Translations under genes and position numbers: made by a program
Notes under the pieces: model-generated
Database searches by the model: none
Seen by the model: only the letters and a program-made list of their open reading frames with translations
What the model was told of the DNA's origin: nothing
NCBI RefSeq assembly: GCF_900111035.1
Contig: NZ_FOFU01000004.1
Span: 310,001 to 374,000, forward strand
DNA: 64,000 nt
DNA from: Treponema bryantii
GTDB taxonomy: Bacteria; Spirochaetota; Spirochaetia; Treponematales; Treponemataceae
Direction of reading: 5' to 3'
Part shown: piece by piece, positions 49,841 to 58,949 of the stretch
How positions within the stretch are numbered: the stretch's first letter is position 1
Layout: every line of letters starts with the position of its first letter

Positions 49841-52800
49841 TTTTGAGCAGGGAATATCAATTCAGAAAATTATAAATAAAATTGATGCACTTCACGCCGT
49901 AAATGCTGGTTGGCGTGTAATGATTGATGATGAAATCATTACAGATTTTGAACGTATACCAGAAGAAGGACAGCGTGTTTATCTAAAACTTGTGCCTGAA
50001 AATGACTCCCCAAAAGACACAGGTGCAGGAATGAAGGTTGGTGGCGCTGCACTTGCGGTCCTTGGTGTTATTTTATGTTTTACACCAGTAGCACCTCTTG
50101 GAGCTGCACTCGTTGGTGCAGGAATTGGAATGTTTGCAGGCGGTATGGCTTTATATAACATCAATATTCCAGATGTTAATATGAATGACCGAGAAAAGCC
50201 GGAACAGGATCCTTCAATTCGCGGAAGCAGAAATCAAATGAGACCATATGGTGTAGTTCCTGTTCTTTTAGGACGCAGAAGAATATATGCCGACCAGTGT
50301 GCAAATCCTTATACATGGGTGGACGATGATGGTGATATCTGGCTTTATCAGCTTTTTTGTGTCGGACAAAAGGATTTACAAATAGAAACCAATTCCATAA
50401 AAATCGAAGAGACACTCTTAAAAAATTATTCTGCAACCGGAGATATTGCAAGAATTCTTGATCCTGAAAATCCAGACCCTTTAATTCAGATGCAGATAGC
50501 CTATGGGGGAACATCTTCACCTTTGTATAATAAATGTGTTCATGAAATACAGTTGAACACCTTGCTTAAACATGAAACAGAAGACGGACAGGACGGAGCA
50601 ATAATCAGAACAACTCCAGATGGAACTACTGAGCTGAATGTAGATATCTTTTTTTACAGTGGGCTTGGAAAATATAATGACAGCGGTGATGTTGTTAATA
50701 CAAGTGTTGAAGTTAAAGTTGAATACAAAAGATCTAATCTTCCTGATTCTCAATATGCATTACTTGGATACTTTAATGAAGTTGACCAGAACAATGTGAT
50801 AACCGGCTGTAATCTTAAAACTCGAAGACTTGCTTTAACGTTAGATCATCTTATTAGTTCTGCTTATACAGTTCGAATAACAAGAGTTTCTGCAGATAGT
50901 ACTGATTCAAAAATTATAGACAGCGTATATGTTGGTTCTATTCGTGCAGCAAAGAATGAGTCTCCTGTTCGCTCTGAACGATGTCAGCAGATTACCCAAA
51001 TTGGATTAAAAATCAAGGCATCAGAAAAACTGAATAATGTAATTGAGCAGTTAAATTTTATTGCCCAGTCAAAACTACCTGTTTATCAAAATGGGCAATG
51101 GACAAATGCTTTATCTTCAAATCCTGCATCTGCAGCTATGTATGCCATGCAAGGTGATGTCGCTCAGCAAAAGCTTTCAGACAGCGAAATTGAAACAGAG
51201 GCTTTTTCTAAGCTTTTTAGCTGGTGTAATAATCATGGCTATTCTTGTAATGCATATGTTACAGAAAGTCTAACGGTTAATGATTTGCTTGCCAGAATTG
51301 CATCTACTTGCCGAGCTGAAATTCTTCGAATGAATGGAAAAATCACTGTAATTCAGGATATTGAAAAAGAATCTTTTGTTCAGCTTTTTACTCCGCGTAA
51401 TTCCCATGACTATAAAGAAACTATGGCTTTAGCAGATATTCCAGACGAAATGAAAATGGGCTTTGTAGACAGCAGTAAAGGATTTGCTGATAACGAAGCT
51501 CATGTTTATAATACACCGTCTGGAAATCAAATTTCCGGAGTTGAACCACAGACATCTCAATCAGTGCCATTATGGGGAGTTACAAATTCTGAACAGGCTC
51601 GTAAACTTGGAATGTATAACTATGCTGTATCTAAGCATAGATTTGTAATTGTCAGATTTTCTTGTGATTTTGAATACCTTATGTGCCGTAAGGGTGACTG
51701 GATTAAATATGCCGGAGACATTGCACTTGCAGGATTAAAACAGGGACGCATTGAATCTGTTGATGGACAGAAGATTTTACTTGATGAACAAGTCACAATG
51801 GAGAGCGGCAAAACATATGCTGTAAGAATTCGTAAGTCAGATGGTTCAGCCGTACTGTGCAATGTACAGACTGTCGCAGGCGGAACCAACGAACTTACAA
51901 TTATTGGTCAGATGCCTTCTGGAATCGAAGGGTGTCTTTTTGCATTCGGAATTACAGGAAATGAAACTGTAGATTTACTCGTTACAGATATTCAGTGTGG
52001 TGAAAATCTTTCTGCAGATTTGATTTGTGTTGAATATGCTCCGGAGATTTTTGGTGTAGATAATCCAGATTTTGTATTGCCGGATTTTGTAAATCATTTG
52101 AGCGAGGTTGATTCTGTAATTGAACCGGCAGATGTCAGCGAATGGAGAACCTTCCAAACATATAACGATTCTGAAAGCATGCCTTCTACTCCTACAGGTG
52201 GTGGTACATCTGGAGACTGGCACTTGCAGCAAACCGAAAACTCAAAATGGATATCAACTAAAACTGCTGCTTCCATTTATGACGGCGAATGGTCCGCGCC
52301 GGTTCCAACCGGGAAAAAAGTTATGGATTTGCTTGTACCAGATGGTGAGATAGGAAATCCTGACTCTGTAGACGAGCTTGTTGCAGTAGCGAACAGAGAT
52401 TCAATTTCAATTTCATGGAGCGCAATTAGAGATAATGGACTGAATAATTCAATTAAGTGTTATATTCTAAAAATCAGCAAAGATAACGGAGTGTCATGGA
52501 GTGACCCAATTTATCTTACTGACTGTTCTTATGAATATGTTTTTACAAGAACAGGCCAAGGCTCAGATGGATATCCTGAAGCTTCAGCTTTTGCAAATTG
52601 GAAAGTTGAAGTGGTTGCAGAAAATATCTACGGTAAAAAATCCACAGCAGAGCAGAAATATGTTGACGCAGAAAATTACGATACCTGGATTCCTACAGTG
52701 CCTTCAGATGTGAAAGCTGTAGCTAATAAAGATTATATATTACTTTCATGGTCATGTAATTTAAGAGGTGTATACGGCACAAATCTTTATAGGATTAAGA

Positions 52801-55800
52801 AAAATGGGACTACAATAGCAGAAGGAATTATTGAAAACTCTTTTGTATATTATTTTGACCGTAGTAGTAATGAATATCCTGAAAAATCGGATTTTGACAC
52901 CAATACCTGGAAGTTTACTGTTGAAGTATATAATGAAAGTCCAACCACAAGATATGCAGATGCAGTTTATGATAAATCAAATTACAAATCATGGCTCCCT
53001 GCTATTCCAAGAATGGGTGTAACTTCAAGTGGTAGAACTATTTCTGTGGATATAAGAGCAGATGACTCTTACTGGGGATGGGATAGATTTGAACTTCAGT
53101 TGAGTAATGATAATCAGAACTGGTTTGCAGCAAACACATCAGAATCTTATGATGCATATGCCAGTGAAGAAGGTTGGAAAGGTGGTGTAGCAAATAGTGA
53201 CACCGATGTTTTAAGTACGCAATTCTATATGGAACTGCCTCTAAGCGGACAGGCAGCAGATAATCCTGTAAACACAAGCTATTATGTCCGAGTAAGAGCA
53301 GTGACTCATACTAATACTGATAAAAAATCAGCATTCTGTGAATCTATAATGGTTGTGGCAAAAGCAAGTGGCGTTAAAGATATTGTAAACAGTGCAGTTA
53401 CGACAGCCAAACTTGCAAATGAGGCTGTAACAGGCGATAAGATCTCAGCTGATACTATTACTGCAAGAAAATTGAATGTGGTCGCCACAAACCTCGTAAA
53501 TCCCATTATAAACGATACGCCAAGTGATTCTTCTGTCACGAGAGCTGTCTCAAGATGGGCTGGGTTAAAAGCTATTTCAGATCCAGCTACTGGCTTTGTA
53601 ATAGGAGAACGCACCGGTAACATTTCAAGCGATGCTTTTACAATTTTACCTGATGCTGTTTATGAATTTAAATTTGGAATTGAATGTTCAAATTATGCTT
53701 CCGGTAGTGGATTGTTTATTGGGTTGAATGCAGCTCAGAGTCTTAAATGCTATAAGTGGAATGCAACAAAGAAACAGTGGTTTTATGAGTCTACTAGTAC
53801 AAATAAATATTTTCTTAGTGATTATAAAACTAATTCCAGAAAGTATTTTACAACTTATATTCTTGGGACAAATGTACAAACAGGCACAGGAACCAGCACA
53901 ACTGTTCCTGCACAAAATATTCCGGCACCTGTAATGACCGATAATACCTATGAAATTTATGCGTTGCAGCTAACAGGAACACTGAGAGAAACCTTTATAA
54001 GAAGTGGTAACAATACAATTTCGGGCAGCCCAGTCTGGAAGATTATTACTCCTCAAATTTACGAAAGAAATTCTTCTGCAATTACAGCAGAAGATATAAA
54101 AACTCAGAATCTTTCGGCTATCAATGCAAACCTTGGAGACGTTGCTACAGGTTCTCTTTCATCAGCTACAAATTCAGATGGAAAGCCGGATCCTGCAAAT
54201 TCGCTCGTACATATTAACGGTACTGCAGGAAGTGAAGAGTTTTTTATCGGAAACATAAAGAAATCAAGTGCTTCGGAAACAAATACTAACCATGAATTTA
54301 TGTGGCTTCATAAGGTAAATGGAGTTTTCACTTTTATTCTGAAAATAACTAATTTTATTGTCACATCAACTCAATCCATTATCAAAGGAATATTACGAAT
54401 AAAAAACTCTCTTTCTGACACAGATGCAAATGCCTTTCTGACTGTAAACCCAACTTCTAGTACAAACAATTCTACGCCGGCAAATACAATGAGACTGTTA
54501 GGAACGTTGCTGACAAAAGGCATCAGAAAAGAATGGACGCAACTTGATTTATCATCCCTTGATGCAAGTAAATGGTTTCCAGTAACAATTCCTCTTTCAA
54601 CTGATGATTGGACAGAAATAGACTGTTATGTATCATTGGACAGCGGTACAAAACCAAGCTGGAGTTCCCATAATTCTGGATTTACCTGTCATTTGCATTT
54701 GCTTGCAATGGGGGCTGGTTGGGGTACTACGTCAGCACAGACTCTCGTTTTGGATCGGCAGTATGGCTTTACAACCGTGAATAATGTTACCGTTATTCCT
54801 GCTGGATGGACACAGATGACGAACAGCTCAACTGGAGTTCTCTGGCTTCGTGGTGGCGGAAAGTATCGCGTCTGGAATAATAAAGGGGTAGCCTTTACAA
54901 TTAGAACTAGCACATACACTGCATCAGACCAAAGCGTTACTCCTACAACAAGTTACCAGTGGTCGTTTACAAGAGCACAAATGTGGGGAAATATTGACGG
55001 GAACGCCACATCTGCTACTTCAGCAGAAAAACTTACAACTGCAAGAAAAGTCTATGTTAAACTTGGAACTGCAAGTACAACAGAGACTAAAGATTTTAGT
55101 GGTGATACTGCCATTCCTGTAAATGGAACTCTTGAAGTTGCAAACGGTGGTACAGGGCAGACTTCTCTTTCCAATGTATCTGTAGGTTTTGCCGATCGTT
55201 CAAAAGTTGCTCGTTCTGTTGTTGGTTGGTGTACTACTGCAAGTGCAACACAGATAAAAGATATTACATTAGACGGATTTACTGATTCTGATTTAGTAAA
55301 TAATGCAACTATTATTTTCTATCTTGCAAATAAAAATACTCATTTAACTCCAAAATTAAGGGTAGGTGGCACTGGTAATGCATCTAAGGATATAGCCTCT
55401 TCTGACATACCATTTCATAAAGGATTGTATATTGCAAGATATAACGGTGGTGGGTGGTATATAAATCCTCTGTTAAACCTTGAAACCGCAACCTCATTTA
55501 ATGGAACTGCAAGTCAAGCAGGTGCAGGAATGTACGGTGCAATTGGTGTCACGGCTTGGTACTTCTCTACCACAGGCGGTTATATAGTTTATTCGAACGG
55601 TTTAAAGATACAGTGGGAAAAAATATCATTTACGTCTACAAGTATTTACACTTTTAGCAATCTTTCACTCCCTATAAGTTTTTCAAGTAAAGAAAGTGCT
55701 TGTTGTTTTGTATCTGCTATTTCTGCAGACAGTAATAGCTTTGGCAGTTCTTGTCGTTTAGTTGATGCTCAACACATATCTGGTATCCTATACGGTATCT

Positions 55801-55853
55801 ATCAAGCAGGCGATAGATGTCAGGGAATGTGTATTTGGGCTATTGGATATTAA
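49782..55853 (+). CDS. Tail-tip host-specificity protein (gpJ-like) carrying switchable C-terminus
   Basis: A protein of about 2023 aa. I prefer the GTG at 49782, with GAGGGG upstream, over the TTG at 49755. It starts with a lambda-gpI-like ubiquitin fold (VTACLNPFSQERKDFNF) and two hydrophobic hairpins (AALAVLGVILCFTPVAPLGA region), then the TipJ-like core, fibronectin-III-like modules (ISISWSAIRDNG and ILLSWSCNLRG), a KLANEAVTGDKIS fibre linker and a GNGGTGQTS-type shaft (VANGGTGQTSLSN). The last 85 residues, from NGLKIQW to WAIGY, form cassette 1 of the invertible array and begin exactly at repeat 1. Receptor binding by this end is expected. Confidence 0.88.
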   Translation: MSIQVTACLNPFSQERKDFNFEQGISIQKIINKIDALHAVNAGWRVMIDDEIITDFERIPEEGQRVYLKLVPENDSPKDTGAGMKVGGAALAVLGVILCFTPVAPLGAALVGAGIGMFAGGMALYNINIPDVNMNDREKPEQDPSIRGSRNQMRPYGVVPVLLGRRRIYADQCANPYTWVDDDGDIWLYQLFCVGQKDLQIETNSIKIEETLLKNYSATGDIARILDPENPDPLIQMQIAYGGTSSPLYNKCVHEIQLNTLLKHETEDGQDGAIIRTTPDGTTELNVDIFFYSGLGKYNDSGDVVNTSVEVKVEYKRSNLPDSQYALLGYFNEVDQNNVITGCNLKTRRLALTLDHLISSAYTVRITRVSADSTDSKIIDSVYVGSIRAAKNESPVRSERCQQITQIGLKIKASEKLNNVIEQLNFIAQSKLPVYQNGQWTNALSSNPASAAMYAMQGDVAQQKLSDSEIETEAFSKLFSWCNNHGYSCNAYVTESLTVNDLLARIASTCRAEILRMNGKITVIQDIEKESFVQLFTPRNSHDYKETMALADIPDEMKMGFVDSSKGFADNEAHVYNTPSGNQISGVEPQTSQSVPLWGVTNSEQARKLGMYNYAVSKHRFVIVRFSCDFEYLMCRKGDWIKYAGDIALAGLKQGRIESVDGQKILLDEQVTMESGKTYAVRIRKSDGSAVLCNVQTVAGGTNELTIIGQMPSGIEGCLFAFGITGNETVDLLVTDIQCGENLSADLICVEYAPEIFGVDNPDFVLPDFVNHLSEVDSVIEPADVSEWRTFQTYNDSESMPSTPTGGGTSGDWHLQQTENSKWISTKTAASIYDGEWSAPVPTGKKVMDLLVPDGEIGNPDSVDELVAVANRDSISISWSAIRDNGLNNSIKCYILKISKDNGVSWSDPIYLTDCSYEYVFTRTGQGSDGYPEASAFANWKVEVVAENIYGKKSTAEQKYVDAENYDTWIPTVPSDVKAVANKDYILLSWSCNLRGVYGTNLYRIKKNGTTIAEGIIENSFVYYFDRSSNEYPEKSDFDTNTWKFTVEVYNESPTTRYADAVYDKSNYKSWLPAIPRMGVTSSGRTISVDIRADDSYWGWDRFELQLSNDNQNWFAANTSESYDAYASEEGWKGGVANSDTDVLSTQFYMELPLSGQAADNPVNTSYYVRVRAVTHTNTDKKSAFCESIMVVAKASGVKDIVNSAVTTAKLANEAVTGDKISADTITARKLNVVATNLVNPIINDTPSDSSVTRAVSRWAGLKAISDPATGFVIGERTGNISSDAFTILPDAVYEFKFGIECSNYASGSGLFIGLNAAQSLKCYKWNATKKQWFYESTSTNKYFLSDYKTNSRKYFTTYILGTNVQTGTGTSTTVPAQNIPAPVMTDNTYEIYALQLTGTLRETFIRSGNNTISGSPVWKIITPQIYERNSSAITAEDIKTQNLSAINANLGDVATGSLSSATNSDGKPDPANSLVHINGTAGSEEFFIGNIKKSSASETNTNHEFMWLHKVNGVFTFILKITNFIVTSTQSIIKGILRIKNSLSDTDANAFLTVNPTSSTNNSTPANTMRLLGTLLTKGIRKEWTQLDLSSLDASKWFPVTIPLSTDDWTEIDCYVSLDSGTKPSWSSHNSGFTCHLHLLAMGAGWGTTSAQTLVLDRQYGFTTVNNVTVIPAGWTQMTNSSTGVLWLRGGGKYRVWNNKGVAFTIRTSTYTASDQSVTPTTSYQWSFTRAQMWGNIDGNATSATSAEKLTTARKVYVKLGTASTTETKDFSGDTAIPVNGTLEVANGGTGQTSLSNVSVGFADRSKVARSVVGWCTTASATQIKDITLDGFTDSDLVNNATIIFYLANKNTHLTPKLRVGGTGNASKDIASSDIPFHKGLYIARYNGGGWYINPLLNLETATSFNGTASQAGAGMYGAIGVTAWYFSTTGGYIVYSNGLKIQWEKISFTSTSIYTFSNLSLPISFSSKESACCFVSAISADSNSFGSSCRLVDAQHISGILYGIYQAGDRCQGMCIWAIGY

Positions 55854-55856
55854 CTG

Positions 55857-56072
55857 AACGGTTTAAAGATACAGTGGGGTCAGAAGTCTGCTAATACAAA
55901 GCATATTACATTTCCAACGTCTTTTTCTAATACTTGTGTTTATTTTAATTTTATGGCATATCGTACTGCATCCACAGAAAACGGTTGGCATTATTACTAT
56001 AATCTCACAAAGTCAGACGTTTATGTAATGCAAAATGATGAAACCGCATTGTGGCTTGCAATTGGGTTTTAA
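55857..56072 (+). other. Silent C-terminal cassette 2 (71 aa)
   Basis: Open from repeat 2 (NGLKIQWGQKSAN) to ALWLAIGF and a TAA. It has no start codon or ribosome site and begins 3 bp after the stop of the expressed gene. It can be expressed only after it is inverted next to the tail-tip gene, and because it is in plus orientation it must be flipped twice. Confidence 0.82.
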
Positions 56073-56074
56073 GG

Positions 56075-56311
56075 AACGGTTTAAAAATACAATGGGGAAA
56101 ATCAACAGGCGGTTCGTCTAGCCAAAATGTCGATGCTGTATTTTCTGTTAGTTTTACTAATACTAATTATATTATAATGGCAACTATATATCGAGATTCT
56201 TCTACAGGTGAAAATGTGACTATTCATACTTCATTATGCACAGATAGTTATGCAAGGCTTAGAACTTCTGCAAATAACAGAACTGTTTCATGGTTTGCAA
56301 TTGGATATTAG
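56075..56311 (+). other. Silent C-terminal cassette 3 (78 aa)
   Basis: NGLKIQWGKSTGGSSS to VSWFAIGY, plus orientation. Its stop TAG overlaps by three bases the stop of cassette 4, which converges on it. Confidence 0.82.
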
Positions 56312-56550
56312 AAACCAATAGTAATTATAGTCCAATCTGTACAAGCGAAGTTCGAACGATTAATCTTCACAGTATTTGAAGATACACAATAACAATCCAT
56401 ATTTTCATAAGCAACGTTTATACCACGTTCATCATTCGATGCACATACACAAGCATAACTTGTCCTTGATAAAAACGAAATAGGGAGTATACAAGTATAT
56501 GTATTATTCGTACTTGCAATTCCTCTTACCCATTGTATTTTTAAACCGTT
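56308..56550 (-). other. Silent C-terminal cassette 4 (80 aa)
   Basis: NGLKIQWVRGIASTNN to TIITIGF on the minus strand. It has unusually many cysteines (six). One inversion between repeats 1 and 4 would place it on the tail-tip gene. Confidence 0.82.
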
Positions 56551-56799
56551 CTAATATCCTATAGTAAACCAAGTTACTCTATGCTGACTTGATGATTGTT
56601 GGTCTATTTTAAATTGAGAACCAGATATTAGATAAGTTTGCGGAGCATATTCTGCACCACCACCACTTGAAAAATCTGCAATTTTTTCATTGGAAACAAA
56701 TGCTCTGTATGAAGATTTAGAGCTGTAAAGAACTGTGAGATTTATAGTTTCCAATCCGTGACCAACATTAGACATTCCCCACTGCATTTTTAAACCGTT
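56551..56799 (-). other. Silent C-terminal cassette 5 (82 aa)
   Basis: NGLKMQWGMSNVGHG to VTWFTIGY on the minus strand. The repeat has a T-to-C type change (GCA for ACA codon context) that makes Met instead of Ile, the only such copy. Confidence 0.82.
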
Positions 56800-56801
56800 C
56801 G

Positions 56802-57029
56802 TTAATATCCAATAGCAAGGTAGTCTATTCCATGTCCTGTAAAATAGTTTGTCTTAAATCCTGTTCTATCAACATAATATCCAAGCATATCCATTCGTAA
56901 CCCGCTTGCATCATTCTTATGGTGTGTAACTATTAAGAAAGGAACATGAGTAGCAATTAAAGGGAATTGTATCAAAGTTGAGGTACTTGCAACCAGTATG
57001 TTTATGCCCCATTGTATCTTTAAACCGTT
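56802..57029 (-). other. Silent C-terminal cassette 6 (75 aa)
   Basis: NGLKIQWGINILVAS to DYLAIGY on the minus strand. It borders the intergenic promoter of the fibre assembly gene, which reads the other way. Confidence 0.82.
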
Positions 57030-57071
57030 CATTAAAATTATGACAGAAATAGACTTCCACATAAATCACCG

Positions 57072-57090
57072 TGTTATATTATTTAGGAGG
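57072..57090 (+). promoter_or_regulatory. Own promoter and ribosome site of the fibre assembly gene
   Basis: Extended -10 TGT-TATATT (TATATT at 57075-57080) and AGGAGG (57085-57090) lie within the 68 bp between repeat 6 and the ATG at 57099. A private promoter would let the gene work in either orientation. Confidence 0.55.
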
Positions 57091-57098
57091 ATAGATTT

Positions 57099-57476
57099 AT
57101 GTTTTTTGGAAAAATAAAAGGAACAATTGACGAATGGGGATTTGATGTCTTTAACAGCACTTTTGAATCCTTTATAGAAATTGACAAATCAAAGCATATG
57201 TCGATTGTAAACGAAGCAAACGCTAAAGGAAAGTTAATAAAAGGCGATGAAGAAGGAAACCCTATCCTTGTAGATCCACCAGAACCGACTGAAAAAGAAA
57301 AGTCTGAACAGAGAATTAATGAACTTGAAAACTTTCTTAGAAATACGGATTGGTATGCGATTCGATTTGCTGACACAGAAGAACCGATTCCTGCTGATAT
57401 AAAAACAAACCGACAGGCAGCAAGAGAAGAAATATCGAAACTTAGAGAATTATTGAATAATAACAGAACGGTTTAA
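57099..57476 (+). CDS. Tail fibre assembly protein inside the invertible array
   Basis: A 125-aa protein. The C-terminal half has the tail-fibre-assembly signature (LENFLRNTDWYAIRFADTEE, IKTNRQAAREEI). Such chaperones fold or attach fibre tips, often in phage-type-specific pairs. It is the only complete gene between the outer repeats and is flanked by three cassettes on each side. Its stop codon lies inside repeat 7 (RTV then TAA). Inversions that span it will flip it. Confidence 0.85.
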   Translation: MFFGKIKGTIDEWGFDVFNSTFESFIEIDKSKHMSIVNEANAKGKLIKGDEEGNPILVDPPEPTEKEKSEQRINELENFLRNTDWYAIRFADTEEPIPADIKTNRQAAREEISKLRELLNNNRTV

Positions 57477-57682
57477 AAATACAGTGGGGAAAAATGAATA
57501 GTTCACAATCTGGTGATATTCAGTTTCCATTGTTATTTACAACAACTCCTGTTGTAGTGTCAGTAAATATGAGAACTGATAACAGTGATTTATATTATTC
57601 TCAAATTGCAAGAGCAAAAAATAATCAGTATTTTACGATTCCTAGTAGTTCCAAGTGTGATTGGTTTGCTATCGGTTTTTAA
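57467..57682 (+). other. Silent C-terminal cassette 7 (71 aa)
   Basis: NGLKIQWGKMNSSQSG to CDWFAIGF, plus orientation, starting in the repeat that also carries the stop of the fibre assembly gene. Confidence 0.82.
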
Positions 57683-57685
57683 ACC

Positions 57686-57931
57686 AACGGTTTGAAAATA
57701 CAATGGGTGAACTCTATTATAAATAGTGGAAGTAACACAAAAAATACAATAAATTTTTTAATCAATTTCACCAGCAAAGACTCGTGGACGTCCAACCTTG
57801 ATTATCTCTTTATTTCCACAATCGCAGGTTCGGACCCTTCCAATAAACCTTCTAAAACCAACAATAGCATTACCTGGGATTGGGATACAAGGACAATACA
57901 GGCTGGTGGAATCATTGCTATTGGTTATTAA
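57686..57931 (+). other. Silent C-terminal cassette 8 (81 aa)
   Basis: NGLKIQWVNSIINSGS to GGIIAIGY, plus orientation. Its repeat is the most divergent (CAACGG start, TTTGAAAATA core), so it may recombine less well. Confidence 0.8.
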
Positions 57932-57933
57932 CG

Positions 57934-58176
57934 AACGGTTTAAAGATACAATGGGGAAAAGTAGAACCTTCATCAAGTAATACACAAGTTGCATTTCCAC
58001 TTGCATATACAAGTTATTACATTCCTTTGTTTGGTTATCAATCTGACAACTCAAATGGTATGAATCATCGTGCTTTAGGTGCTTATGTAATATATACTTC
58101 TTCACTTTCATTAACTGGATTCCCTGTATATGGCAGTTCGGTTATGCGAAGATTCTGGATGACTATAGGTTATTAA
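57934..58176 (+). other. Silent C-terminal cassette 9 (80 aa)
   Basis: NGLKIQWGKVEPSSSN to FWMTIGY, plus orientation. Its TAA overlaps the stop of the convergent cassette 10 by two bases. Confidence 0.82.
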
Positions 58177-58397
58177 TACCCAATTGCTATAACTGCAATT
58201 TTTGATGCATAAGGTCTAATTGTTACATTGGCATTGGTAACGCTTATAATATAAGATGTATAGTTTCCTGCTGAATCACTTCTTGCATTTGCAGAAATTG
58301 TAACACTTGGAACTTGTGTAAAAGATATTGGAAAGTTTATAGTTTTCTTTGTATCCCAAGAAGAACTTTCAATTTGCCACTGTATTTTTAAACCGTT
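58173..58397 (-). other. Silent C-terminal cassette 10 (74 aa)
   Basis: NGLKIQWQIESSSWDT to IAVIAIGY on the minus strand. Confidence 0.82.
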
Positions 58398-58401
58398 CGT
58401 T

Positions 58402-58641
58402 TTAGTAACCGATTACAATAAAAGAACAACTGTCATTTTGACCTCTTATAGTCATTCCAGTTGAAGTTTGGGAGACTATAAAAACATTTGCATCGTAGCG
58501 ATTTTGAGTTACCTTTTTTTGTGTTAATACTGCCTTGTAATTAGCTGATGTAAACGAGAGTAATCCTAAGCTGCTAAAATCAAAAGTCTTTGTAACATCA
58601 TTACCTGTTGTAACTTCGCCCCATTGTATTTTCAAACCGTT
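58402..58641 (-). other. Silent C-terminal cassette 11 (79 aa)
   Basis: NGLKIQWGEVTTGND to CSFIVIGY on the minus strand. Its repeat has the TTTGAAAATA core, shared only with cassette 8. Confidence 0.82.
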
Positions 58642-58644
58642 CGT

Positions 58645-58899
58645 CTAGTATCCTATTCCGAAGAAAATATCATTAGTAACACTTTCACTTTGTGAATTGT
58701 ATGAAGTTGCATAATAAAAAGTTCTATTATCATTTTGTTTGTTATAAGCACCACCAACAAATGTATTTGGGTAGCTATTGTCAGTTCTTTCACTCTGACC
58801 AAAAACAAAATAATCTTTGTTACTGAATGATAAATCAAAAGAAAGACTTTTACTTGAATTAGTATGTGTAGTTCTAATCCACTGTATCTTTAAACCGTT
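58645..58899 (-). other. Silent C-terminal cassette 12 (84 aa)
   Basis: NGLKIQWIRTTHTNSS to DIFFGIGY on the minus strand, next to the invertase gene. Its repeat marks the right boundary of the invertible region. Confidence 0.82.
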
Positions 58900-58949
58900 C
58901 CTTATGAATATTGATTGAACAGAGTTAAAATATAGGCGGAGGTTCGTGT

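Larger units (their letters stand above)
55595..58900. repeat. Twelve crossover repeats of the invertible tail-fibre array
   Basis: The repeat reads GAACGGTTTRAA then RATRCARTGG(GG). Plus-strand copies: 55595-55617, 55856-55879, 56074-56097, 57466-57489, 57686-57707, 57933-57956. Minus-strand copies: 56529-56551, 56777-56800, 57007-57030, 58377-58398, 58619-58642, 58879-58900. The order is +++ --- +++ ---. Every copy encodes N-G-L-K-(I/M)-Q-W in the same phase, so any inversion gives an in-frame fusion. The central AA is invariant while the bases beside it vary, and the flanks form a weak dyad (ACGGT/ACTGT), as expected for a serine-invertase site with a 2-bp overlap. Confidence 0.92.

Noticed and set aside
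51061..53934. Several short open frames in other phases inside the tail-tip gene
   Set aside because: They are shadows of one long coding frame with clear domains.
55595..58900. Diversity-generating retroelement acting on the tail-tip end
   Set aside because: No reverse transcriptase, template repeat or adenine-biased variation is present; variation is by whole cassettes next to an invertase.
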